Assembly: GCF_009765995.1 (NCBI RefSeq) | Contig: NZ_LMUI01000042.1 | Coordinates: forward strand, 468,592 to 532,591 | Direction of reading: 5' to 3' | DNA from: Methylocapsa sp. S129 | Lineage (GTDB): Bacteria > Pseudomonadota > Alphaproteobacteria > Rhizobiales > Beijerinckiaceae | Length of the DNA: 64,000 bases | Shown here: in pieces, positions 7,945-16,643 of the stretch | How the letters are laid out: each line of letters starts with the position of its first letter | How positions within the stretch are numbered: the first letter of the stretch is position 1 | The notes under the pieces: generated by a model | The model's database searches: none | Seen by the model: only the letters and a program-made list of their open reading frames with translations | Told to the model about the DNA's origin: nothing | Translations under genes and position numbers: made by a program

Positions 7945-10212
7945 ATGCTCAAGATCGTCGGATATCCCGATCGCTATACGGTGGCGCCAGGCGAAGACAT
8001 CGCCTTCCTTGTGTCGCTCGAAGAAGGCGATCATTTCGACGCGCGCCTGGTGCGCGTCGTCCACGGCGATTGCAATCCCGGAGGCCCCGGTCTGAAGTTT
8101 CGATCCGTTCCGACGGCGGTCGACGGCCGCTATCGCGGCAAGCCGCAGCGGATCGATGCCGGCTCTTACATGACGACCGAGGCGGCGCCGGCGATCGCGG
8201 CGGCGCCGTTCACGTTCTTTGCGATGATCTGGCCGACCTTGCCCGACCGGCCCGATCAGACGCTCGCCGCGCAATGGGATTCGGCCGGCAAGCGCGGTTT
8301 CAGGATCGAGATCAACCGCGGCCGGCTCGCTCTGACCGTTGGCGATGGTTCGGGCGCGGTTTCCACAATCTCGACCGGCAAAGCCATGCTCACGCGCCAA
8401 TGGTATTCGGTCGTCGTGTCGATCGATCCCGGCGCGCGCGCCGTCACGCTCGATCAGCAGCCAATGCGCGCTTATGCGCAGATCGACGACCGCGATCGAT
8501 TCCAGGGCGTCCTCGACATCGCCCCGGCGGCGTTCGACGCGCCGCTCTTCATCGCCGGCTGTCCGCAAGCGGACGGCGAAATCGGCATGCATTTCGATGG
8601 GAAAATAGATGGCCCGACATTTCTGGCTGGCGTCCATGCGCCCGAAACCCGCGATGCGCTCTTGCGCGCCCATCTCTCTCACGCGCTCAGCGTCGCCGTG
8701 CTCGCCCGCTGGGATTTTTCAAAGGAAATAAGTACCACGCGCGCCGTCGACATCGGCTCGCATGGGCGCCATGGACGCCTCGTCCATCTGCCGGCGCGCG
8801 GCATGAAGGGCTGGAACTGGACCGGCGAGGCGCATGACTGGGCCAGCAAGCCCGAACATTACGGCGCCATTCATTTCCATAGCGACGACGTCTACGACGC
8901 CGGCTGGGATCCCTCGGTCGCGCTGACGATTCCCGCCGGCCTGAAGAGCGGGCCCTACGCTTTGCATGTGCGTTGCGGCGACAGCGACGAGACGGCGACA
9001 CGCGAAGATTACATCGCCTTTTTCGTGCGCCCGCCGCGCCGCGCGATTCCCGGGCGGAAGCGGCCTTCGGTGGCGTTCCTTGCGCCGACCGCCTCCTATC
9101 TCGCCTATGCCAATCACGGCGAACACATAACCGCGCGCGGGGCGGAGCTGCAGATGGGCCGGTTGCTGCCGTTCGGCCATGCCGACCTCTACATGTACGA
9201 TCATCCGGAACTGGGCGGCTCGCTCTATGATTGCCACGCCGACGGTTCGGGCGTCTGCTATTCGAGCCGGCTGCGCCCCAACCTCAATTATTCCCCGCGC
9301 TATCATTCCTGGCTCGGCGGCCACGGATCGGCGCTCTATCAATATAACGCCGACACGCATCTGTTCGACTGGCTCGACCATCAAGGCGTCGACTACGATG
9401 TCGTGACCGACGAGGACCTGCATCAGGACGGCTATCGTCTGATCCAGGATTACCGTGTCATCCTGACGGGAACCCACCCCGAATATCATTCGACGGCGAT
9501 GTGGGACGCGATGAAGGCGTGGATCGATCGCGGCGGGCGTCTGATGTATATGGGCGGCAACGGCTGGTATTGGCGGATTGCGTTTCACGATGAACTGCCC
9601 GGCGTGATCGAGCTGCGCCGCGCCGAGGACGGCATCCGCACCTGGATCGCGGAGCCCGGCGAATATTATCAATCCTTCAATGGCGAATATGGCGGACTTT
9701 GGCGGCGCATCGGGCGCGCGCCGAACGTGATGTGCGGCGTCGGCTTCATCGCTCAGGGGTTTGACATCAGTTCGTTTTATCGGCGCGCGCCGGACGCCGC
9801 CAACCCGCGCGCGGCCTTTATCTTCGAGGGTGTCGAGGACGAAATCATTGGCGATTTCGGGCTGATCGGCGGCGGCGCGGCCGGCATCGAGCTGGACTGC
9901 CTCGCCACCGATCTTGGATCGCCGCCGAACATGCTCCGGCTCGCTTCCTCTGACGAACATTCGCCGATGATCATGTTGGTGAACGAGGAGTTCGGCGTCG
10001 TGCCGCCCAATCTGGGCGGCGACGTCAACGCCCGCGTTCGGGCCGATCTCGCCTTTGGCGAAACGCCAGCGGGCGGCGCGCTATTTTGCACCTCGTCGAT
10101 CGCATGGTGCGGGTCGCTCTCCCACAACCATTACGACAATAATGTTTCCAGAATCACTTTGAACGTCTTGAAACGGTTCATGGAGGAGGCGCCTTTCCCA
10201 ACGGGGCCTTGA
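7945..10212 (+). CDS. N,N-dimethylformamidase beta (large) subunit-like amidohydrolase
   Basis: 755-residue protein of the DMFase large-subunit family. Known members hydrolyse N,N-dimethylformamide to dimethylamine and formate with a mononuclear iron held by tyrosines and a glutamate. The N-terminal part is beta-rich, a LamG-like region follows (FTFFAMIWPTLP to about residue 230), and the C-terminal half carries the family core: RPSVAFLAPTASYLAYANH, NLNYSPRYHSWLGG, HLFDWLDHQGVDYDVVTDED, VILTGTHPEYHS and GGRLMYMGGNGWYWR. E513 in HPEY is a plausible metal ligand (inference). The ATG at 7945 is used; an upstream TTG at 7879 would overlap the alpha gene. Many family members have unknown substrates, and the coupled sugar kinase and phosphatase argue against simple DMF breakdown. 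Confidence 0.82.
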   Translation: MLKIVGYPDRYTVAPGEDIAFLVSLEEGDHFDARLVRVVHGDCNPGGPGLKFRSVPTAVDGRYRGKPQRIDAGSYMTTEAAPAIAAAPFTFFAMIWPTLPDRPDQTLAAQWDSAGKRGFRIEINRGRLALTVGDGSGAVSTISTGKAMLTRQWYSVVVSIDPGARAVTLDQQPMRAYAQIDDRDRFQGVLDIAPAAFDAPLFIAGCPQADGEIGMHFDGKIDGPTFLAGVHAPETRDALLRAHLSHALSVAVLARWDFSKEISTTRAVDIGSHGRHGRLVHLPARGMKGWNWTGEAHDWASKPEHYGAIHFHSDDVYDAGWDPSVALTIPAGLKSGPYALHVRCGDSDETATREDYIAFFVRPPRRAIPGRKRPSVAFLAPTASYLAYANHGEHITARGAELQMGRLLPFGHADLYMYDHPELGGSLYDCHADGSGVCYSSRLRPNLNYSPRYHSWLGGHGSALYQYNADTHLFDWLDHQGVDYDVVTDEDLHQDGYRLIQDYRVILTGTHPEYHSTAMWDAMKAWIDRGGRLMYMGGNGWYWRIAFHDELPGVIELRRAEDGIRTWIAEPGEYYQSFNGEYGGLWRRIGRAPNVMCGVGFIAQGFDISSFYRRAPDAANPRAAFIFEGVEDEIIGDFGLIGGGAAGIELDCLATDLGSPPNMLRLASSDEHSPMIMLVNEEFGVVPPNLGGDVNARVRADLAFGETPAGGALFCTSSIAWCGSLSHNHYDNNVSRITLNVLKRFMEEAPFPTGP

Positions 10213-10271
10213 CGATGAAGCCGCCATCGAAAGCGCGGTCGTTTGGATATTTCTCGCTGATGTTCGCGCCC

Positions 10272-10991
10272 TCAACTTTCGATCCGATAGACGTGGTCGC
10301 TCGCCAGATCTCGGTACATATCCACGCGCGCTCCGTCCCAATGATAGTCGAGGCGTCGACCCTGGATCGGATTTGTGGCGCCATCTGGGTATAAAAGCCC
10401 GACGCATTGGCCGCCTTCGTATCGAAGGCTCGGATAGACAAGGCCATTCGATCCCGCGGCGCGTAGTTGAGCGCCGAGGGTTTGGCTTTGGGCATAATCA
10501 TCTGGGTCGAGCGCCGCCAAATGAGAAGGGTTCCCGCCTCGAAGGTCATGCAACTCGGCGCTGATCTCGAGCACAATCTCCAGAAACTGCGAGGTCCATC
10601 CCGCAAGCTCGTTCGTACGCGCCATGAACCGGCCGTGATGGTGGGCGGTCTCGAACAAAGCGACTTCGAAGGAATCGCCGACGTAGAGGATGCCGAAGGA
10701 GCCGTCGCTGAATCGGCTCGGTCGGTCGGCGCTCGCATGGGTGAACGGCGCCATCAAATAAGAGGCTCCTGGACCGGCCACGCGTCTGGCCGTCGGCACG
10801 AGATCAAGGGCGCCGATCGTCTCCATCAGCCTCGGATTGGTCTTCTGCTCGGCGGAGATTAGGAGCGGCCAGTCGGCTGGGTCTGCGATATCCTCAAACA
10901 AATCGATCGGCGGGAAGACGCTGCGAATAATTCGGACCGCGTTCCGCCATTCGACCTTGGCGACGGGAACGGTGGCGATATCAATCACCAA
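10272..10991 (-). CDS. RES-domain toxin (NAD+-degrading type)
   Basis: 239-residue RES-domain protein, toxin of a RES/Xre toxin-antitoxin pair; characterised members degrade NAD+ by phosphorolysis or hydrolysis. Family hallmarks are FGILYVGDSFEVALFETAHHHGRF (Y and E near the active site), the RTNEL segment, and SNGLVYPSLRYEGGQCVGLLYPDG near the C-terminus. It lies downstream of the antitoxin gene and overlaps it by 7 bases, so the two are co-translated. Its 3' end converges on the formamidase operon with a gap of about 60 bases. Confidence 0.9.
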   Translation of the reverse strand: MVIDIATVPVAKVEWRNAVRIIRSVFPPIDLFEDIADPADWPLLISAEQKTNPRLMETIGALDLVPTARRVAGPGASYLMAPFTHASADRPSRFSDGSFGILYVGDSFEVALFETAHHHGRFMARTNELAGWTSQFLEIVLEISAELHDLRGGNPSHLAALDPDDYAQSQTLGAQLRAAGSNGLVYPSLRYEGGQCVGLLYPDGATNPIQGRRLDYHWDGARVDMYRDLASDHVYRIES

Positions 10992-11419
10992 CCACCCCGC
11001 TCGCTATCCAGATATCGGCGCACCCGCATGAGATCGGTGAGTTCCCCGCCGAGCATCACGGCCAGAGCCGTTTGGCCTCCCAACGCGGCGTTCGACGCCT
11101 GAATCCAGGCATAGCCCCGCTGAGGTTCGCGGAAGATGATCCTCAGCGCCTTGTGGATGCCCATAAGGTTCGACAGTCGCGCCTTGCTGTCGCGATCGAT
11201 GCGGCCAATGTCGCCAGCTTTCCAGCGCCGATAGGAACGAACAGGCAAGTCCAGCAAAATAGCGGCCTGTTCGTCGGTGACCGACCAGAGTCGAAAGAGG
11301 TTGATTGCCGCGCGGAACATGGCGGCTGCTTCATCATCCGTAATGGGCGCGGCCGAGAAGCTCTGTGGCGCGGTGTCGACGAGGCGCAATGCAGTCACTG
11401 TGACTCTCCAATTTGGCAT
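10985..11419 (-). CDS. Xre/MbcA/ParS-type antitoxin
   Basis: 144-residue antitoxin and likely autorepressor for the adjacent RES toxin. The helix-turn-helix-like N-terminal region includes FRLWSVTDEQAAILLDLP and SYRRWKAGD; the C-terminal toxin-binding (MbcA/ParS-type) domain includes RLSNLMGIHKALRIIF and ALGGQTALAVMLGGELTDLMRVRRYLD. The ATG at 11419 lies inside one arm of a perfect 9-base inverted repeat and has no clear Shine-Dalgarno sequence, so translation may be leaderless or the start slightly misplaced. Antitoxin first, toxin second with overlap is the usual order. Confidence 0.88.
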   Translation of the reverse strand: MPNWRVTVTALRLVDTAPQSFSAAPITDDEAAAMFRAAINLFRLWSVTDEQAAILLDLPVRSYRRWKAGDIGRIDRDSKARLSNLMGIHKALRIIFREPQRGYAWIQASNAALGGQTALAVMLGGELTDLMRVRRYLDSERGGW

Positions 11420-11447
11420 AACATAGTGGATGTAATGCCAAATGGCA
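11411..11447 (-). promoter_or_regulatory. Candidate autoregulatory operator of the RES/Xre operon
   Basis: A perfect inverted repeat, ATTTGGCAT (11411-11419) and ATGCCAAAT (11435-11443) with a 15-base spacer. A third half-site makes TGCCA-AA-TGGCA at 11436-11447. One arm covers the antitoxin start codon. Xre antitoxins commonly repress their own promoter by binding such palindromes; that role is inferred here. Confidence 0.6.
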
Positions 11448-11750
11448 ACATTCGTCTTGGCGCCAATCCCGGTCCGCCGGTTTTCCTTGGTTTTCCTTGG
11501 CGCTCAATGGGGCCGGATGAGCGGGCCAACGAGGCTTAAGATGGAGAGGCGAGTTCTTGGGGTTTGGTCGCAGCGGCTGACGATTCGCCTTAAGCACGCG
11601 ACGAGGTTGCGTTCGCGATAGAAGGCGGCATCGCAACAGCGTTGTCGTGATGTTTCAGATTCTTGAAGATTGCGCCGCAGCGAGAAGCGGCGCCGCTTTT
11701 GACGCCCGACGCGCGGCGCGAATGCGCTGCGCCCCAGAAGCCATCGATTG
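11448..11750. other. Intergenic region without a supported gene
   Basis: About 300 bases between the antitoxin operator and a small secreted-protein gene. Open frames here have no ribosome-binding site or recognisable family. The only structure seen is a hairpin with arms GCGCCGC (11672-11678) and GCGGCGC (11687-11693) followed by a short T run. It could be a weak plus-strand terminator, but no plus-strand gene ends there. Confidence 0.4.
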
Positions 11751-11981
11751 TTAGTCGCGGTAGTCGTTGTGATAGCGATGATATTGCGCGTAATGGCGAT
11801 GATGGTAGCGATGATCGGTGACGGCGTTTCCGACGACTCCGCCCACGACCGCCCCGACCGGGCCGCCTACGACCGCTCCGGCGACGGCGCCGCCGACCAG
11901 ACCCGTCTCATCGGCCATCGCCGCGGCTGGAAATGCGAGCGCTGTGAGAACGACAGCCGCCGCTAAAATTTGATTGCGCAT
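11751..11981 (-). CDS. Small secreted glycine-zipper protein
   Basis: 76-residue protein. The signal peptide (MRNQILAAAVVLTALAFPAAAMA) appears to end near residue 23. A glycine-zipper stretch follows (LVGGAVAGAVVGGPVGAVVGG), and the tail is rich in His, Tyr and Arg (DHRYHHRHYAQYHRYHN). The start at 11981 is preceded by an AGGAGG-type site about 7 bases away, which supports it over the longer open frame. Small glycine-zipper envelope proteins are common in this bacterial group and their function is unknown. The His-rich tail could bind metal. Confidence 0.75.
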   Translation of the reverse strand: MRNQILAAAVVLTALAFPAAAMADETGLVGGAVAGAVVGGPVGAVVGGVVGNAVTDHRYHHRHYAQYHRYHNDYRD

Positions 11982-12189
11982 ATTTGCCTCCTGTTGTTGG
12001 AGGAGTAACGCGGGCGCCAACGGATCGTTCCATTCGGAATGGCCGACCAAAGCGGCTGGCGGCTCTGGCTTCAGCACGGAGCCTGCCGATCTCCGACGCG
12101 CGCCCGACATGTGGCGGCCGCCACATCCTCCGTATCCAGGCTGTCTCATAAAAGCTTGCCAGCAAGTCTGGACTGCTTTGGAGGCTCCC

Positions 12190-12306
12190 ATGTTCGCAGC
12201 AATCGCGCTTTCCACCATCGCCGCCATTGTCGCCGCCCTCGCCATCGCGCTTTGGTCTGACGCCCGAGCGGCTTCGCAGGATCATACGAGCGACGTCGCT
12301 CACTGA
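12190..12306 (+). CDS. Possible 38-residue single-pass membrane protein
   Basis: Short ORF with a GGAGG-like site about 6 bases before the ATG, one hydrophobic helix (FAAIALSTIAAIVAALAIALW), a short polar tail and a terminator hairpin starting about 10 bases after the stop. Ribosome-binding site, membrane helix and terminator together suggest a real mini-gene, but I recognise no family and it could be chance. Confidence 0.4.
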   Translation: MFAAIALSTIAAIVAALAIALWSDARAASQDHTSDVAH

Positions 12307-12315
12307 AACAAAACG

Positions 12316-12343
12316 ACCGCCGGAATTGCGGCGGCGGTTTTTG
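12316..12343. terminator. Probable bidirectional intrinsic terminator
   Basis: GC-rich hairpin (CCGCCG at 12317-12322 with CGGCGG at 12329-12334, or ACCGCC with GGCGGT) followed by TTTTT on the plus strand. On the minus strand it is followed by a T-rich tract (GTTTTGTTTC). It would end the small plus-strand ORF and also the minus-strand Nit1C transcript about 65 bases past nitH. Confidence 0.7.
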
Positions 12344-12406
12344 GATTGGCTCGCCCACGCGTCGCGGACGCGCTGGGTCGCCGGCAGGGAACGGCGCGCT
12401 CTCGCC

Positions 12407-13654
12407 TCATAAACCTGCGCGCGCCTCGACGATGCGGTCGGCCAGATAGGAAGCGTCGCGCGCGACGCCTGAGAAGCGACCAGAGCCCCACGTGTGCAGC
12501 CAGGGCAGGCCGATAAAATAGAGACCCGGATGCGGCGAGACGCCGCGATGGTGTTTGGGATGGCCGGCGCCGTTAAAGACGGGCGCGTCGAGCCAGCGAA
12601 AATCGGGCTGGAAGCCGATGCACCAGATGATCGAACTTATGCCTGCCGCCTCAAGATCGAGCGAGAGCGTCTCTTCAGCCGGCTGCCAGACCGGCGCATA
12701 GACCGAGGGCGCGGGCGCTTCGATTTTGTTTTCAGCGATATATTTGTCGATTGCGGCGTTGATGCCGTTATAGGTCTGGTCGGCCTGGTCGAGCGAGGCG
12801 CGCAAATTGCCGGCAAAACTCAGCGTGGCGCCATCGAGATCCTTCAACAGGCCGTAGAGGCGCATGCCTTCGAGCGCAAATTTGCGCAGATCGATATCGC
12901 GCCCGCCGTCGCGTCCCGTCACGTAATGATTGGTGTTGTCGCGCACGCCTTCGCGCAAGGGATGACGCTCGACCGGCATTTGATAATAGCCCATGTCTGC
13001 GAGCCAGGCGACGACGTCGCGGCCGCGATAAAAACGCGCGCAGCGCGGCGCATGGCCGATCGCCAGATGCACCTTGCGCCCGGCCAGATGCAAATCTTCG
13101 GCGATCTGCGCGCCCGACTGCCCCGAGCCGACGACGAGCACGCCGCCATCGGGAAGCGCGGCGGGGTTGCGATATTGCTCGGAATGAATCTGCGTGATCG
13201 ATTTGGGTAGCCGCTCGGCCATGCGCGGCACGATCGGAATGTGGTAGCCGCCGGAGGCGACGGCGACCTGATCGGCTTGGTACGCGCCGTCCGAAGTGAC
13301 GACGTCAAAGCCGCCTTCACTGCGAGGGGTCACGCGGGTGACCGCGATTCCTTCGCGCAAGGGCGCATCGACGAGGTCGCGAAATCCGCTGAGATAGGTG
13401 GTGATCTCGTTCTTCTTCATGAAACCGTGCGGATCGGACCCGGCATAGGGATGGCCGGGCAGATCGCATTGCCAGTTCGGCGTCACCAGCGTGAAAGAAT
13501 CCCAGCGGCTGTCGCTCCAGACATGCATGGCGCTGTGCTTTTCGAAAACGAGATGATCCACGCCGCGCTGTTTCAGGAAATGACTGAGCGACAGGCCGGC
13601 CTGGCCTGCGCCGACGATGGCGACGGGCAGATGGGAGGGGACAGGGGATGTCAT
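12407..13654 (-). CDS. nitH: Nit1C flavin-dependent oxidoreductase (MSMEG_0569 family)
   Basis: 415-residue FAD/NADPH monooxygenase-like protein, last gene of the Nit1C cluster. The FAD-binding Rossmann motif is [12 protein letters not shown] near residues 10-21 and the NADPH-binding motif [17 protein letters not shown] is near the middle. The C-terminus has the family-type [20 protein letters not shown]. The start at 13654 overlaps the nitG stop by 4 bases, which supports it over the longer frame. In Nit1C this enzyme presumably hydroxylates the pathway product; its substrate is not established. Confidence 0.9.
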   Translation of the reverse strand: MTSPVPSHLPVAIVGAGQAGLSLSHFLKQRGVDHLVFEKHSAMHVWSDSRWDSFTLVTPNWQCDLPGHPYAGSDPHGFMKKNEITTYLSGFRDLVDAPLREGIAVTRVTPRSEGGFDVVTSDGAYQADQVAVASGGYHIPIVPRMAERLPKSITQIHSEQYRNPAALPDGGVLVVGSGQSGAQIAEDLHLAGRKVHLAIGHAPRCARFYRGRDVVAWLADMGYYQMPVERHPLREGVRDNTNHYVTGRDGGRDIDLRKFALEGMRLYGLLKDLDGATLSFAGNLRASLDQADQTYNGINAAIDKYIAENKIEAPAPSVYAPVWQPAEETLSLDLEAAGISSIIWCIGFQPDFRWLDAPVFNGAGHPKHHRGVSPHPGLYFIGLPWLHTWGSGRFSGVARDASYLADRIVEARAGL

Positions 13655-13956
13655 GGGCGGGCTGATCCCTCTTGTTCGAAAGAATCGACGCGCACGCACG
13701 CGTCTTCGATATCTGCGAAGCGCGCGCAGCTCGCTTCGATGCGGGCGAGCTGGCCAAGCGCCAACGAACAGGCGCGGCCGTATTTGGCCTTGACCCGATC
13801 GCTGGCGATATGAAGCGCGGTCTGGCTGCGCGCCAGAAAATCGGCGAGCGCATAGGATTCGCCGGGCGCGAAATGCTCAGCGACCACCAGCGAGGGTGAG
13901 TAGCAGCTCTCCCTGCTCCCATCCGGCCATTGGATGTGGAAGCGCATTTCAGGCAT
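13651..13956 (-). CDS. nitG: Nit1C MSMEG_0570-family nitrogen-starvation-response protein
   Basis: 101-residue protein starting [14 protein letters not shown], the hallmark N-terminus of the MSMEG_0570 family found only in Nit1C-type clusters. [25 protein letters not shown] follows. No enzymatic motif is visible; a carrier, chaperone or binding role is possible. It overlaps the glycosyltransferase gene by 8 bases and nitH by 4, so it is translated within the coupled chain. The symbol follows the nitBCDEFGH naming used for cyanotrophic Pseudomonas; matching it to nitG is by family and position. Confidence 0.85.
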   Translation of the reverse strand: MPEMRFHIQWPDGSRESCYSPSLVVAEHFAPGESYALADFLARSQTALHIASDRVKAKYGRACSLALGQLARIEASCARFADIEDACVRVDSFEQEGSARP

Positions 13957-15112
13957 GCTCAAGCTCCGCGAGCGCGTCATAGACGGGGCGATGCGCCGCG
14001 CCGACGCGGAGCCAGTCGTGGCGCGCCGCGACGGCCAATCCGCGTTTGACGAGACGCGCGCGCAAAACCGGCGCCAGCGCCATCAGCATCGCATCGGCAA
14101 TGCTCGAAATGGAATTGGGACGACACCAGACGACATCGTCTTCGGCGAGATATTCGGTGAAAGGCGCGATCCGCGACGTGACGACAGGGACGCCGCTCGC
14201 CATCGCCTCAAGGACGACGAGGCCGAAGCCTTCCTTGACGGAGGGAAAGACCAGCGCATCGGCGATCCGGTAGAGTGCGGGCAGGTCGGATTGCGCGATC
14301 GGGCCGGCGATCGCCACCGCGCCGGGTGGGAGCCCGCTGGCGGCGAGCGCTGTGGAGAAGCGCGCCTGATAATCCGCGTGATCGAGCAAAGACGCGCCGC
14401 CAGCGATCAGGAGTTGCGCGCCGGCGCGGATGCGTCGGACCTGAGCGAAGGCTTCGAGGACGCCAATCGTGTTCTTGCGCTCCTCCACGCCGCCGATGGC
14501 GAGGAATATCGGGCCGGCTTTCAGGCCGAGGCGTGCGCGTAGCGAGTCCTCCCGTCTATCGCCTTGCGGCGAAAACCGGATGCGATCGACGCCATTGCCC
14601 ACCAGCGTGGCGGCGCGGCCAAAATGCGCGCCCAGATGGTCGCGCCATAGGCGGCTGACGACGAAAAGCTCATCGGCGTCGAGGATCGCGCGGGTCTGCA
14701 GCGCCGACAGGCGTTGGTCGGCGAAGGCGTCGACATGATGGACGGTGCGCGCGAAGCGGCGGATCAGGCCGCGCTCCTTCAGCGTCGCCAAAGCATTGCC
14801 GGAAATACCGTCCTGGGCGTGGAAAACATCGAAGCGCCGATGCGCCGGATTTTCGAAATGGGCGACATAATCGGCGATGCGCGCCTCCACCATCGCCGTC
14901 CTGTCGGCGCCGACCGGCGAGGCGGGAACCGACACGGCGCCGCATAGCGTCTCGCGGAAGAAGCCCGTACCCTTCACGTCGGGCGCGTGGACGACAATTT
15001 CGCAGCCAAGCCGCGTCAGCGCATCGCCCAGTTCCAGCGCATGGACGACGCCGCCGCGCGGATTGGTCGAATGCGCGAGGATGGCGACGCGCAGCGGCGG
15101 GGCGCTCGTCAT
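13949..15112 (-). CDS. Nit1C glycosyltransferase (MSMEG_0565 family, GT4)
   Basis: 387-residue GT4-type (GT-B fold) glycosyltransferase. The N-terminus is LRVAILAHSTNPRGGVVHALELGDAL, the middle has VVSRLWRDHLG and GNGVD, and the donor-binding region near the C-terminus is FPSVKEGFGLVVLEAMASGVPVV with the EX7E motif. The start at 15112 overlaps the nitF stop by 4 bases (ATGA). It is an extra gene compared with the seven-gene nitBCDEFGH version of the cluster, and its presence suggests the cluster's product is glycosylated (inference). Confidence 0.88.
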   Translation of the reverse strand: MTSAPPLRVAILAHSTNPRGGVVHALELGDALTRLGCEIVVHAPDVKGTGFFRETLCGAVSVPASPVGADRTAMVEARIADYVAHFENPAHRRFDVFHAQDGISGNALATLKERGLIRRFARTVHHVDAFADQRLSALQTRAILDADELFVVSRLWRDHLGAHFGRAATLVGNGVDRIRFSPQGDRREDSLRARLGLKAGPIFLAIGGVEERKNTIGVLEAFAQVRRIRAGAQLLIAGGASLLDHADYQARFSTALAASGLPPGAVAIAGPIAQSDLPALYRIADALVFPSVKEGFGLVVLEAMASGVPVVTSRIAPFTEYLAEDDVVWCRPNSISSIADAMLMALAPVLRARLVKRGLAVAARHDWLRVGAAHRPVYDALAELEHA

Positions 15113-16104
15113 GCCGCGCTCTCCCGCGGTCCGCAGCCAAGGAGGGGGTTTGCCGCGAAATCCCAGATCGTCTCGACGGCTCCGCCATGCCGGATCGACA
15201 CCGCGCCGCCCGCATGCACGGCGCCGATGTCGGCGGCCGCGATGTGGCGTTCGGCGAACAGGCGCGTCACGGCCCCGACATTGGCGGGGCGAACGGCGAT
15301 GAGATAGCCGTAGCTCGGAAAGGTCGTGAGCCAGCGGTCGAGCGCGACGCCAGCGGGCCTGGGCGCGGCCTCGACGTCGATGACGATGCCAACGCCTGAA
15401 CATTCCGCCAGCATCGCGGCGGTGCCGACGAGGCCGCCCTGGCTGATATCCTTGGCGGCGTGCGCGAGTCCCGCTTCTGCGATGCGCGGCAAAAGTTCGA
15501 GGTCGCCGCGCAGACGCGCGGCGGGCGTGTCAGTCGCCGCCTCCCAATTGGAAAAGGGCTCGCGGTAGCGCCCCCGCAGATCGATCGCAGCGACAAGGCG
15601 ATCGCCCGGCCGCGCGTCGAAACTCGTCAGCAGGCGGCTGGCGCGGCCGAGAATGGCGACGGAAAGCTGCGCCCGATCCGTGCGGATGTTGGTATGGCCG
15701 CCGACGATCGGCACGCCAAAACGTTGCGAGGCCGCGCGCATGCCGTCGAGAATCGGCGCCGCTTCCGCCTCGCCATCGGCCCATAAGGCGTCGATGATCG
15801 CGATAGGCCGTCCACCCATCGCCGCGATGTCGGAGACATTGACCATCACGCCGCACCAGCCGGCGAACCAGGGATCGCCGGCGACGAATTCGTTCATGAA
15901 CCCTTCGATCGCAAACAACAGATGGCCGTCGCCATCCTCGATTGCGGCGCAATCGTCGCCGACCGGCGTGAGCGATCGGCCCGACAGGCCAAGCCGGCGC
16001 GCGACCGCGCCGATGTCGGCCTTGGCGGCAAGCCCGCGGTTCGCGCGCAGCGAGCGCGCCAGCGCCTGGATGTCGATGCGCTCGATTGTGGCGTCCGCTT
16101 GCAT
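15109..16104 (-). CDS. nitF: Nit1C AIR-synthase-like protein (sll0787 family)
   Basis: 331-residue member of the PurM/ThiL/HypE superfamily, an ATP-dependent phosphotransfer or amidine-forming fold. Family-type motifs are LTPVGDDCAAIEDGDGHLLFAIEGF, VMVNVSDIAAMGGRPIAIIDALW, VPIVGGHTN and AAKDISQGGLVGTAAMLAE. It probably activates an amide, carboxylate or similar group by phosphorylation within the Nit1C pathway; the substrate is unknown. The ATG at 16104 shares its A with the nitE stop (TGATG). The open frame continues upstream to 16389, but that part is nitE read out of frame. Confidence 0.88.
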   Translation of the reverse strand: MQADATIERIDIQALARSLRANRGLAAKADIGAVARRLGLSGRSLTPVGDDCAAIEDGDGHLLFAIEGFMNEFVAGDPWFAGWCGVMVNVSDIAAMGGRPIAIIDALWADGEAEAAPILDGMRAASQRFGVPIVGGHTNIRTDRAQLSVAILGRASRLLTSFDARPGDRLVAAIDLRGRYREPFSNWEAATDTPAARLRGDLELLPRIAEAGLAHAAKDISQGGLVGTAAMLAECSGVGIVIDVEAAPRPAGVALDRWLTTFPSYGYLIAVRPANVGAVTRLFAERHIAAADIGAVHAGGAVSIRHGGAVETIWDFAANPLLGCGPRESAA

Positions 16105-16643
16105 CACGCCGCCTTGCGCAAAGCCACGAAGCCCGTCTCCGGCGCAGCGAAAGGCGGATAGAAATCGAGATTGGCTTCCATCAGATGGTGCGGCCTGCCG
16201 TGCAGGTCGATGGGCGCGATGGCGCTCCAGTGCAATTTGCTGAACAGCAACGCGTTCTGGCTCTGCACATGGGCCAGGAAGCGCGTGCAGCCGCGCGCAT
16301 GCGCCGATGAGACGGCGAGGCGGATCAGGCCAGCGCCGAGCGCGCCGATCCGTCGATATTCGGCTGCGACCGCGAGCCGCGAGCCCCACCAGACGCCTGG
16401 TTCGGTTTCGTGAATGCGCACCGTTCCGACCACTTCATCCGCGGCGACGCCGACGAATGAGACGGCGACGAGCGCAATGGCGATTTTGTCGGTCGCGTCG
16501 CGGTCGTCATGTGCGAAAATTTTCTGCTCCTCGCAGAAAACCTGACGACGCAGCGCGGCGGCGGCGTTCTTCTCCCAGGAATCGACCGCGAATTTGATCT
16601 GGAATTCGCTCGGCAGGAACGGCGCGAAAGGTTCGAAAATCAT
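16104..16643 (-). CDS. nitE: Nit1C GNAT-family N-acetyltransferase (MSMEG_0567/sll0786)
   Basis: 179-residue GNAT acyltransferase. The N-terminus IKFAVDSWEKNAAAALRRQVFCEEQKIF is characteristic of the MSMEG_0567/sll0786 family. The acetyl-CoA site is in GSRLAVAAEYRRIGALGAGLIRLAV, followed by RFLAHVQSQNALLFSKLHW. It would acylate an amine made by earlier Nit1C steps. The start at 16643 overlaps the nitD stop by 4 bases. The in-frame extension back to 17138 reads nitD out of frame and is rejected. Confidence 0.88.
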   Translation of the reverse strand: MIFEPFAPFLPSEFQIKFAVDSWEKNAAAALRRQVFCEEQKIFAHDDRDATDKIAIALVAVSFVGVAADEVVGTVRIHETEPGVWWGSRLAVAAEYRRIGALGAGLIRLAVSSAHARGCTRFLAHVQSQNALLFSKLHWSAIAPIDLHGRPHHLMEANLDFYPPFAAPETGFVALRKAA

